A stretch of DNA of 64,000 bases, taken from Edaphochlamys debaryana (taxonomy: Eukaryota > Chlorophyta > Chlorophyceae > Chlamydomonadales). Of the stretch, positions 22,301-32,900 are shown piece after piece (positions within the stretch are counted from its first letter, which is position 1; every line of letters starts with the position of its first letter). Location of the stretch: NCBI GenBank assembly GCA_016858145.1, contig JAEHOE010000077.1, positions 541,485-605,484 of the forward strand, read 5' to 3'. The notes under the pieces were generated by a model. That model was not told the origin of the DNA, ran no database searches, and worked only from the letters and a program-made list of their open reading frames with translations. The position numbers and the translations under genes were made by a program.

Positions 22301-25114
22301 CCGAGGACGCCGGCCAGCTGCTGCGCCTGGGGTGTGTGGAGGGGTGGGGGGGGAGAGCAGCGGGTGGGGAGTGAGGGCGCCGGCATGGCTCCAGCGGAGT
22401 CCCGGATGGCCCTCGCTCCCTCTCGCCCGTGCTGTCCCATGAATACAAGGCCCTGACCGACATCCCCTGCACGTTTCCCCCATAGCCGAATGTCACCCCT
22501 TCCTATTCGGAGATCTCCCCTCCCTTCCCGCCCCCCCCCCTCACGTCCAGGTCCCCAAGCCGCGGCCCCAGCGCCGCCACATACGCCTGCATCCACTCCA
22601 GGGGCGGCTGTACGGCAAGCCTCGTCAGCCCCTCCAGCAGTTGCTGCAGCTCGCCGGCGGAGAATGACGTAAGCGTGTCGTACGTCGCCGCCAGCACGCG
22701 GCCCGACATGTCCAGGTCGATCAGGGCGGGCAGGTCGTTGGCGGTTAGGCGGCCCAACGCCCAAACCGAAAGCGCCAGCTCGGATGGCGCCATGGAGGGC
22801 AGGGCCGAGAAGGTGTGGACGAGCAGCGTGGCACGTGTGGTGGCGTCCAGTCCGACCTGACAGGGGGGGGGGCAGGGGAGGGAGGGAGGTAACTCACTTT
22901 TGAGTTTATGACGCTGGCAGAGTGCGAGCGAGCGTGTACCGTAAGCGAAACACATCCGCATTACTCCCTCCGCCTGCCTCCCCTTCCCACCGTCTCGACC
23001 CTAACCCCCGCTGTGCTCCTCCACCTCAGCTCCCGGGCGGTTGACGTACACGTGTCAAAACACACACGCGTTCCCCCCCGTTTTCCCCCACCTGCAGCCT
23101 CGCCAGCGCCAGCAGCAGCGCGCACAGCTCCCGCGAGGAGGTGCGGCGGAGGGCAGGGCGCAGCGCCTCGCAGTAGGCCTCGACCCACTCGGGGGGGGGC
23201 CTGGGGGGAGGAGGGAGGGGGCGTGGGGGGGCGTGTGGGTGTGTGTTTCGTGGGTATGAAGGGCGACGTGGGCCAGGGACGGAGGGGAGGTATGCGGAGG
23301 AGGACAGCACCGCACAGCCTCGGCGGGAGGAAAAAAGGGCAAGCGCTGACAACGGCCGCCAACCGCTTCCAACCGCCGTGCTGCCGTACCTGTACTGCAG
23401 CGCCGCCAGGCCCTGCGCCGCCTTGGCCAGGTGCAGCGCGGAGAAGGCCTGCAGCTTGGCGCGCCCGCGCTCCAGCAGCAGCTGCGGCGTTTGGTGGTTG
23501 GTCGGTTGGTTGGGCAGTTGGTAGTTGGTGGTTGACAGTTGGGCTCAAAAGGTGAGGCGGGGAGCGGGTTTAGCGCATGCGGCAGGCCGTCCCTGCCCTC
23601 CCAGGCCTGGGCCCCAGCAGCAGAACCCACCTGTACGGCCTCCTCCTGTACGTCCGTACCGATGGCGCCGTACGCCCACAGCGTCATGGCCAGGTCACGT
23701 GGGGCCATGCGCCGCGCCTGCTTGCGTACGGCAGCCAGGAAGAAGGATCTGAACCCGGGGTCAGGCTGGGCGCGCAGGAGCGCCACGGCACACATGACAT
23801 TGGCCAGGTCCTGACAGGAGGGGGATGGAGCGGGGGAGGGGCGGAGAGGAGGAGGCCTACATCAGTTGGGTCTTGGGTGGGGTGGGTGGCCGATGGGAGG
23901 GGTGGCAGGCGCTGGATGGTGTCCAGTGTGGTGGCGCGGCGGGTCCCGGCCTGGGGCCAGGCCCCGGGTCGGGAGGGCCCCCCCCCGGCCCCTGCAAGGG
24001 CAGTGGCACCCGGGGGCCTCCGGGAGGCTGCCCTGGCCCCAAGCCCTGCGTATGGACCCGGCACTTCGCTGCTTGGCCACCGCCCCCCCCTCCCCTCCTC
24101 CCCACCTGTGCCTTGCACTGGTACAGCCGCGGCCCCAGCTCCCCCAGCAGCCGGTCCAGGGCGGGCCGCTCCAGCACCGCAGCTCCCGCCCCTCCTGCTC
24201 CCGCCCCTCCGACGCCCCCTCCGCCGGCCCCCGCCCCCAGCGCCCCCAGCGCCGTCAGCACGTTGGCCAGGTCCGGACCCGACAGAGCGTCCAGCTCCAT
24301 CTGGGCGAAGACGAGGGAGAGGAGCGTGCGGAGTGTGGAGGCGGTGGGGGCGGCTAGGGCGGTGGTGGTTGTGGAGGTGGTTGCGGAGGGCTCTGGCTGC
24401 TGAGGATGGGGATGCTGCTGCGAGGTGGATGGCTGGGCTTGCTGCGATGTGGGTTGTTGGGATGTGGGTTGGGGTTGTTGCGATGTGGGTTGGGGTTGTT
24501 GGGTGGAGCGGGTGTGCAGCAGGGCGAGGTGGAGCAGGGCCACCCCCAGCAGCGGCACGTCTAGGTAGGGCGCCTGCTGCTGCACCACATCGGCCAGGTC
24601 CTGCGAGCAGCGACAGCAGCGACAAGATAAGGTTTAGATGAGAACGCCTGATGTTGATTGTGAGAGATGTGACGGAGGCTTAGTGGGGGAGCAGGCCATG
24701 GACATGGTCGGCATTACCTGCAGCGTGGTGGCGGAGCGTATGAGGCGCGCAATTACGGGCGCGCTCAGGCGCCGGGGCCTAAGCACGTCGGTCGCTAGGG
24801 ACAGGCCGTTGTCGACTGAGGAGGTGGAGGCGAAGGAAGCGGCCGGCGAGGCCGCGGGGGCCACTAGGGTGCCGCAGGTGCGGCTGGGAGCCTGTGGGGC
24901 GAGGGTGTGTGGCGACGCGTGGAGGGCTGGGTGTGGCACGCCGGAGCTCGCGGTGATGGACCCCCAGGTGGAGCTAGCAGGTCGTTCTAGTGCTTGCCTG
25001 GGTGCATATCCGCGGCGCGGCAGTGGGAGCGACTGGATGGAGAGGCAGCGACGGGCTCGCGGTTCCCCGGCCCAGCGCCGCGCCCGAGCAGCGTAGCCCT
25101 CCAACAAGGCTCAT
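19363..25114 (-). CDS. OPR-type (octotricopeptide-like) helical repeat protein, probably organelle RNA factor
   Basis: Fourteen exons, nearly all phase 0: about 25105-24718, 24600-24106, 23810-23631, 23481-23390, 23200-23092, 22856-22545, 22219-22112, 21922-21732, 21340-21295, 21118-21080, 20896-20744, 20524-20426, 20122-19649, 19455-19363; about 925 residues. Helical repeats recur with the pattern LxxLLxALxxLxxxPPxxW: PPPEWVEAYCEALRPALRRT, RLAVQPPLEWMQAYVAALGP, LSIEPPAAWVAALLAASRAA, ALGWRPTPEWLQ, and ELALSVWALGRL. This matches the OPR/TBC2-like family of green algae, whose members bind chloroplast or mitochondrial RNA and control its stability, splicing or translation. Ala/Gly- and Gln/Pro/Ser-rich linkers separate repeat blocks. 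The N-terminus is uncertain: the only nearby ATG (25114-25112) opens a transit-peptide-like frame different from that of the rest of exon 1. The intron after exon 7 has a GC donor. Confidence 0.8.
22170..22326 (-). repeat. Duplicated acceptor and exon start in the OPR gene
   Basis: The first codons of exon 7 (AQQLAGVLGSLAAQQY) with their preceding CAG acceptor occur twice: functional copy starting at 22219, extra copy starting at 22326 and running to about 22278. Only the copy at 22219 continues into the next exon. A GTGTGTTTCG motif lies between them (22247-22273). The extra copy could act as an alternative exon if the weak GT at its end is used. Confidence 0.85.
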
Positions 25115-26071
25115 TCTATGGGTGCTACTAAGGGCGTTTGATCTAGAATTGGGCTAGCGGGTTCGGAGAGCGCATTGCTGCGAGCGGCTGTGCTGCTAGA
25201 TACATCAAGTCTAAGTGGGCAGGTCTACTTTTGCCGTTGCAGTTGTGCGTTGATGGAATGTGCTTGAACTGCAGCTTGCACTGCGCATCTCGGTCTCGCG
25301 CTTGCACCGCGCGGTCGGTCGCGGCTTCCACGGCGCCCTTTCAAACAGCGACACAGGGGAGCGTCACAAACTCTTACAGCTTTTCGAACTCACCAGCAGG
25401 GTGGACACCGGCGAGCGCGCCGCGTGTCGACCCGCGCCTGCCCATCCATCCTCTCCTTCCTCCGCAGCTACGCTCCCACCGAAGGCTTTCCCCAGCCTTT
25501 CCCCAGCTCTCGCCTCACTCCTCGCTCGGCCTCAGCCTCCCAACAGCAGCCCCCGATCCCCGCTCACTCCTCAGCCTCAGCCTCCTCCGTCTCGGTCTCA
25601 GCCTCCGGCTCAGCCTCAGCCTCCGTCTCAGCCTCCGCCTCCTCCGCCTGCTGCGCCGCCTCCACGGGCGCGGCTCCCTGCTGCTGCATGGCTGCACGCT
25701 GCCTGCTATCAGCTATCAGCTATGTATGTTCTTGTATTGAAGGTTGCCGCAGCGGCAACACGCCGACTACACCGCGTCCCGACCCTCGCTCCGCCCTCAA
25801 TCCACCTCAACGCCACACGCCTTCCACAAGTTCCAACAAGGCAGTCTCCACTCCTAGACGCTCCCAACGCTTTCCCCGGGTACATCCTCCTCTCCTCCCC
25901 TCTCCGCCCTCTCTCAGTGCAGACCGCTTGGCCATCACCCTCGCCAGCTGCCCCGCTCTCCTCATTCCTCACAGCCCCACCTCCCCAGCGCTCTCGCCAC
26001 CCGCAATATGCTGTTACGTTCGCTCTCCTGACATGAGTCAAGTGTGGCTCGCCGCATAGCCACCTAGCCAG
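25115..26071. other. Region between the OPR gene and the SNARE gene
   Basis: Holds the OPR promoter and the probable 3' untranslated region of the SNARE gene; TTACA at 25374-25378 (minus-strand TGTAA) is a possible poly(A) signal. 25570-25660 is a CCTCAGCCTC / TCGGCCTCAG low-complexity tract. No gene seen. Confidence 0.35.
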
Positions 26072-29000
26072 CTAGCTGTTGAACCAGTCGAAGAAGAGCA
26101 GCCCCAGCGTCGCCACGAGCAGCAATACCACGATGTAGCGCGACGTGCTCCGGTTCACGTCCACCGTCTTCCGCAGCGACTCGTTGCCTGTACGACAGCC
26201 GTACGACGTACGGCACACAAGGTGGCGGGTGAGAAGGTCAGGCGGGTGCAGGTGCATGCACACGACCGCAGGCCTAGGTGGGCAGGACGCTAGGCCCCTG
26301 GCCCCAGAGCCAGCACAAATGCGGAGGCCTCTCGAGCTCGCAGCCTCGCAAGCTGACCGCACGGGATGCGCGTCTGTGAAGTGTAGGGTAAGTCTAGCAC
26401 GTGGCCACATGTCGTAGCCACAATGGTCACGTGGGCACGAGCAGCACGCGAGCGCAGCTCCCCTCGTGAGCCCCCCTGAGCCCGCCACCCCGCCCCACTC
26501 AACACACCCACCGGCCGTGAGGTTGTGGGTTGCGTCCACCGCGGCCATGTAGATCTCCTCTATGGTGGAGGCCTGGGGGGGCAGGGGGTGGAGGGGTGAT
26601 GGCGGTGGGGTTCTGAAAGGAACGCTCAACAGGGTCCGGGGGCAACCCGGCTAGGCCCACCCCCGTCGACCGTCAGACTTCACCGATCAACCACCAGTGT
26701 CAGGCCACCAATGTCGCCCCTCGGCCGTCGCCCGGCGCTCCGCAGTTCAGTCCTGGAACCACTCAGCAAAGCCCCATGCCGAGCCCTCACGCGCCGTTGC
26801 TCCCCACTGCATCCCACCCAGCCGCCTGCGCAGCCCAACCTCAGCAGCGCACGGCTACCCCAACCAACACACGCCCACGCCCCCGCTTGGCGCACGGCTG
26901 CCCCGCACCACGCCCTCGTGCACTCGCTTGCACGGCTGCTGCAAGCCTCGCCCCCCAGCGCCCACCCCCACCTGCGACAGCACGGCTGCGGAGAACATCT
27001 GGTTCAGTGCTGCCACGTCCCGCACCGCCGTCTCCACGGAGAGGGCGGCGGAGCGGGAGGCGTTGAGCCGGTCCTGGGGTGGGGTGTGTGGGGGGTGTGG
27101 GGTTGGGCGTGTGGGGTTGTGTGGGGGGGCAGGATCGCTCGATGCGCCGGCCTTGCTCGGCTGACCGCCAGCAGACTGCCCGGGCCTCGGCGTTGGGGGG
27201 TTGGGTGCAGGTGTGGGGTTGGGTGTAGGGGTGGGGTCGGGTGCAGGGGTGGGGGCAGGCGGTCTCTCGGACTGCCCTCCCGGGGGTCTCGCAACTCGGC
27301 GCAACCCCGCCCCGGCGTGACCCCGCCCCCGCCCCTGCCCCCGCCCCACGTGACGCCAAGGCCTCCCCCCCCTGTGCTGCTGATGCCCGAGTGTGTCGGC
27401 CACCCCGATCCCCAGCCACAAAGCGCCCCCTGCCCACCGGCTGCAGCCCTCCCTGCTGCGGCCGGCTGCACTGTCACACGGGCACACAAGTGGCAACCCA
27501 CGCACCTGGGCATCAAACCCGCCCCTATTCCCGGGCCCCTGACGCCCCCGCCGCCCCGCGCCCCGACCCACATCACCCACCAGCAGCGCTTTGCTCTCCT
27601 GCTCCGTCACCTGAGCCGCCGCCGCCGCGGCGGCGGCGCCCGCCGCTCCGTGAGAGCCCTCTAAGCCGCCGCCGTTGGCTGTCCCCCGCCCCCCGCCCCG
27701 CGCCTCCGCCTTGACCGCCTGCCGCCCAAGCATCTGGGCCCAACCGCTGCGCGCCGCCGCAACCGCCAGGCTGCGGGCGGCGCTGATGGATCCCGCTGAC
27801 GCCGCCGCCGATCCAGATCCAGATCCAGGTCCGGGTTGCTGATCGCCGGACGAGGACGCGGCCCCGTCGGATCCGGGCTTGGTTGAGTCCGCTGACGCCT
27901 GGGGAGAGGCGGAACACCGGGAGGAAAGCCGGGCTGAGCGCCTGCCCCCGGCCACACCGTTACTGTGCTCTCCTTCCCTGCCCTTCCCTCCCCCAAACCA
28001 CCCCCTTCCCCCCCCGCCCCCGAGGCCCCAGGGCCCTCCACGCACCCCCACGCCCGGCCTCCTGCGGTCCACCAGTGCCTGGTAGCGGGCGGCGCGGAGG
28101 CGGTCGAAGGCGGTGGTGGCGCGGCCCAGGCGCTCGGCCAGGATGAGGACCTGACAGGGGGGGAAGGGGGGTGAGGGGGTGAGGGGGAGGGAGGGGGAGG
28201 GAGGGGGAGGGAGGGGGAGGGAGGGGGAGGGAGGGGGAGGGAGGGAGGTGAAAGGGCGGGGAGGGGGGTGCAGGCGGCCGGGGTTTGCAGGGATTCCGCA
28301 GCCACACGGGCACCGGTGTGCACTGCAACCGCCCCTTGGCCCAGGCTCCATAGGCCTCGTCCTTCCCGTCTCCAGACTGCCTTGGCGTCTGCACTTGCCC
28401 TTTGCATATGCCCCCCACCCCGTGCTGCTCCTTCAACCCTCCTCCCTCCCCCCGCCCCCCCTTCTTCCCTTTCCGGCCCCACCCACCACCCCAAACATGT
28501 GCGCCGCCGTCTGCTCGTTGGCACTGCCCCCCGTGGCCTGTGCTGACGTGGCGGCCTGCTTCAGCCGGTCGATGTAACCACCTAGGCGCGTGACCACACC
28601 AGCGACCTGGGCCTCGTTGGCATCCTTGGCGGGGTCCGGCTGAGACAGCGCACCTGCAGCACACCGGTCCGCCCCCTGTCAGTCAGCAAGGCTGTGGGTT
28701 AAGGTCATTGCGACGACCACACCTGCTTCCCGCGCGTACTCCGTCTGCATGCTGCGAATGCTGTCCCGCAAGCTGCCGATGCCTTCCTCCTGCGGGGTAT
28801 GCCGACGTGCTCAGACTGCGTCGATACAATGATTGCGTGGGGGCTACTCACCACGCTCCTCGCCGCGACGGCGAAGGAACCGGGTTGCGTCGATCGACGA
28901 AGAATAATGGCCTCCCGCAGCTTCCGCGCTTGCTCCTGAGCCACATTGCGATAACATAAAGCTGCAATTCTGCAGGGACAGAACTAGCGAGGACAATACC

Positions 29001-29073
29001 GGCCTACCGGAGGCAGTGATGCGGTCGCAAGGAACCGCTCGGCCGCGGCCGTGAGGTCTGGCGTGCGGTCCAT
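26072..29073 (-). CDS. SYP81: Qa-SNARE of the syntaxin-18/Ufe1/SYP81 type
   Basis: Nine exons in phase: 29073-29008, 28935-28852, 28789-28723, 28653-28487, 28150-28052, 27898-27581, 27073-26972, 26572-26512, 26187-26072; about 359 residues. Start MDRTPDLTAAAERF fits the syntaxin-18 N-terminus. The pattern HMFGVVLILAERLG then ATTAFDRLRAARYQ matches the conserved SYP81 core. A 100-residue Ser/Gly/Ala-rich linker replaces the shorter plant linker. The SNARE helix runs from TEQESKALL through ALNQMFSAAVLSQASTIEEI to DATHNLTAGNESL and is followed by one membrane anchor (YIVVLLLVATLGLLFFDWFNS, close to the plant LFLDWYS end). The family mediates retrograde Golgi-to-ER fusion. It is divergently placed to the receptor-kinase gene. 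Confidence 0.9.
28160..28247 (+). repeat. G-rich low-complexity tract in a SNARE intron
   Basis: Runs of GGGGGAGGGAG follow each other in the intron upstream (gene sense) of the fifth SNARE exon. On the transcribed sense strand it is a C/T-rich polypyrimidine stretch. It could form a G-quadruplex on the plus strand. Confidence 0.7.
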
Positions 29074-29989
29074 CGTATATCAGTTGAGTTGAGGGGAAGA
29101 GTAGGGGCAAGAGAAATTACTGTTGGCTGGGGGGGCGGGGAGTTTGACGTGTAGAGGCGGGTGCAACATGGGGTTCGTGCCGTCCCATGCCATCCCCTGC
29201 GTCCCCATCATCCATCGTCGACGTCTTCCCTTTACGCTCACCTTAGGCTGCTCACCTGGCTGCCCAGCAACGTGGCTGGTCGGTGATCCGGCACACCACA
29301 AAGCTGCCCATCACCACCCCACGGGCCCAGCCAAAGGCTCAGAAGGCCGAGTTTGCTGGGGCCTGCTAGGGCAGGTCTTCAGGAGAGGGAGTGTGGCAAG
29401 GCGCTCGAAGAAAATCACAGCCTCACTCCTATTATGCCGTGCCTGGGCTCAGTGGCTGAGCCTGGAGCTTCAGGCTAGGCGCAGGGCCCCAGGCCCCCAG
29501 CCAGGGCCGCGGAGGGCCGAGAGGAGAGAGACACCTACACAGGCTGATGGGGTTGGGGGCGTCCAGGCATGCAGCTTAGCCACCAACCATCGGCGCGGCC
29601 ATACCAAAGAGAAGGGGGGAAGGACTGAACCGGCCAACCCGCCGTTTAAGAGGCTTGAAGCTCGACAGGGCGGAGGCAGCCCGAGGCAGCCTCGGGCCCA
29701 GTCCGACTGTGATGAGCTGAGTACGTGCCATGCGATCCCCGCCCTGCACTTACTGAGGCGCTAACCTTTGCCTAGTCCTGTCCTGGAGCAGGCCCCGCGA
29801 GCCCCCGCGGTCCAGGCAGTCAGTGTGCAGATTGCGTCCTGTACATCTGGTACACTCTCGAACGGACTCTCCCAGGAACAGTGCGAACACGGACATTTCC
29901 ACACAGACCGATAGAGATGACTGCCCTGGAGACGGAGCCTAAAGCCGACCAAAGACTCCCGCGATCGCCCTGGTGACGTTCCAGTAGGG
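29074..29989. other. Divergent promoter region, SNARE (-) and receptor kinase (+)
   Basis: The two start codons are 916 bp apart and point away from each other. The region is less GC-skewed than the flanking introns. A frame open from 29123 to 29764 has no domain and is not called a gene. Confidence 0.4.
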
Positions 29990-32900
29990 ATGTTCCTTTT
30001 CCTCCTTTTTGCGAGCTTACTGCTGACTGTAGCAGCTCAGCCAGAGGGCTTAACAGTGAGAACGGGAGTGGAGCTCGCCCGGGCTCTCGCAAATGGCGCT
30101 GGCCTGGTGTTTATTGCCCCTGAGAATGGGACTCTCACGCTTACAAACCAAGACTTCGACCAGCTGCCCAGCCCGGTGGAGCTCTGGGGAGAATTGATTC
30201 TACAGGGCGCGCCCTCGCTGCCGACCTGGCCCCTGTTGTCGCTACAGGCGCAGCGAAAGGTGCGATGGTGCGAAAGGCGCTCGGCCGACATGAAATGAGA
30301 GTTTCGGGTCGAGCCATTCAACAACGCGCCGCGGCGTGCTTCAGAACTATGCACAGAGACTCCTGCGGTGCAAGGGCCTGCAGTGCGTACCACTGCGATG
30401 CGGGGCGAGCTATGAAACCGTGTTCAGGCCGTGCGGCGCCGGGGCCCTAACCCCGCCCCAGCCCCGACCTGCACCCCCCGGGTTGCGCCAGTGAACCGCT
30501 CTCACGCGTGTCCTCAGCCACCACGGGCCTGGCAGATCTGTGCGGCTGGCGGGTGCAGTGCCAACTCTGGGCGCCTGTGGATCACCAATGTGATCACGCG
30601 CCATCTGCGTGACGTGAAAACGACCCCCGCCTCGCCTCCGCCTTGTCCAAACCCCAACCCCAACCCCAACCCCAGATCCTCCTTCGGAACGGCAGCACGC
30701 TCCGGTTCCGCCACGTGGTCATGACCAGTCCTCAGGGGGACTCGGCGCTGAGGGCGCCCAGTCTGCAGGTGCGGGTGCAGGGGGGGTGTGTGTGGCGGGG
30801 GGGGGGGGGTAAACCTGGCGTGCAGATGCTTGGGGTGCGCGGGAGGATGCGCTTGTGTGTTGCAACGCGCGGTGCGCAGTGGCCGGAGGCTCGGCCCTGC
30901 GAACGCTGAGCCCGCAGGTGCCGGGGCAAGGAGGGCAGAGAGAGCCAAGCATGGACAGACGGGGCTAGGAAGGCGAACGAGGGGGAGCCGGTGCCGATTG
31001 TCATGGCAGGACCGAGGGCTGTACAGCGCTTCACGCAGCTGACTAACTGCCGTACCTGCCGTATCTGCCGTACCTGCCTCCTCCCTTCCCCGTCAGGTCC
31101 TGGCGCTCACGCCCCCCGGCGAGACGGGCACGCTGGCCACCGGCCCCGAGACGGCGGTGCTGCTGACCGTGTGCTTCCCTGCGGTGGTGCAGGCGGCCAA
31201 CATCGCCAACACCCCCAGGTGGGTGGTGGGGGAGGGGTGGGGTGGTGGGGGCGGGGCGGGGTGGGGAGGGGTAGCTTGCAGCTTGCAGCTTGCAGGCAGT
31301 CAGGGCCAGGGCTGCACGAAGCTGGGTGGGAAAGCGGCTGGGGCGGGTTGGGGCGCAAGCCTTAGGCAATGCTGTGGGGACTGAGGAGGAAGGGTTGGGG
31401 TGCAGCAGAGCGCAGCGCGACCCCCAAGGTTTCCCGTGCTCCTCCCACGCGACCAGGCCCCACCTCGCCTCCCTTGTTCACCCGAGTTGCTTCCCCCCCC
31501 CCCCGCCGCAGGAACCCCGCCGACGGCCTGCCCCAGCGCATCACGGTGCCGCTCCCCTGGCCCGCATGCACTAACGACTCGGCAGCCCCCCCCATGCAGC
31601 GGTGCTACCCCCTGGTCAGGTGCGGGCATGCGGCGTGCTGTGGGGAGGGGATGCGGGGCGGGGGCCGGGGCTGGGGCCTGGGCGGGGGCCTGGGTGGGGG
31701 CGGGGGCGGGGGCTGCGGCCGGCCTATGACCGAGTCGCGCCCCGGTCAGTTGTAGCCCGACTCGCTCCCTCGGCCCTCCTCCTCCCCTTTGGGGCGCAGT
31801 CTGGCGCAGGACATGCGCTTCGCCGGCATGACAAACGTGGTGCCCGGCTCACCCGGCACCCTCACACCCACCAACTACAACTGGGTGAGCGGGGGGCGGG
31901 GGGGCCCTGGGCCCCCGTGGACTCGAGTGGGAGCCCCCCGGGCCCGGCCCATCCACTGTAACTCAGCGCCCCCGGTTCGTACACAGAAGCTACGCTTGGG
32001 CCGAGACCGAGAGCCTTGCACACGTTGCGCTCGCCTGCCCCCCGTGCACCCCGTCTCAACCCGCCCCTCTCCGTGCGCTCCCCCTGCAACCCCCCACCCG
32101 CCCAAGGTCATGCAAGACACGTACACGCTGTGCCGCGTGACGGTGTCGCTGGAGTGCATCAAGAAGGACGGACCCATCGCCTGGTGGGCAGCGGGGCCGC
32201 GCGAGGGGCGGGCAGGCCATGCCCTTCTTGGGCCTCCGCCTCCCCACCGCCCGATCCCTTCATGCCCCTCCGTGTCGTCACGGTCCCCTCCCTCCCCTCT
32301 CCCCTCTTCTCCCTCTCCTCCCTCTCCCCCCCCCCCAGCATGCTGGCTACCCTATGGGCCCAGGGCGAGAGCCTGCCCGGGCTATTCTCCCCGTCGCCGG
32401 CTGCCTCTGCCGGGGGCACGGGGCAGCCGCCATCGTCGGCCCAAGGCCCCGCGGGCGGGGGCGCGGGGCCGGGGGCGGGCGGCAGCCAGGCGGCGGGGGC
32501 GGGGGCGGCGGGGGGGCCGGCGTGGGTGGCTGCAGGGGGCACGGCCCACGGCGGAGGGGGCATGAGCAGCGCTCAGCGGGCTGGCGTCATCGCTGGGACG
32601 GTGGTGGGAGGTACGCTTGGGTCCTGAGCGGCGGCCTGGAGGGGTAAAGCGGGTGGTGAAAGGGCCGTGGGAACGCAGGGTGTGCGGACGCGCGGCTGGG
32701 CCACAAACGCCTCGGCGCGAAGCACACAGCACGCGAGGAGGTCGCCCGTGCTGCGCGTGCTCCGCTCCGCTCCTCCTTACCCGCCCGCTCGCCGGCCCTG
32801 CCCATCCGACCGCCGTGTCCCCTCCGTCTCCTTCGCAGGTGCCATCCTGGTCATGGGCGCGCTGCTGGCGGCGTGGCGGCTGAGGCAGCTGACGTGCCTG

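Noticed and set aside
29123..29764. 213-codon frame between the SNARE and kinase genes
   Set aside because: No domain, weak codon bias, no splice sites; it lies in a divergent promoter region.
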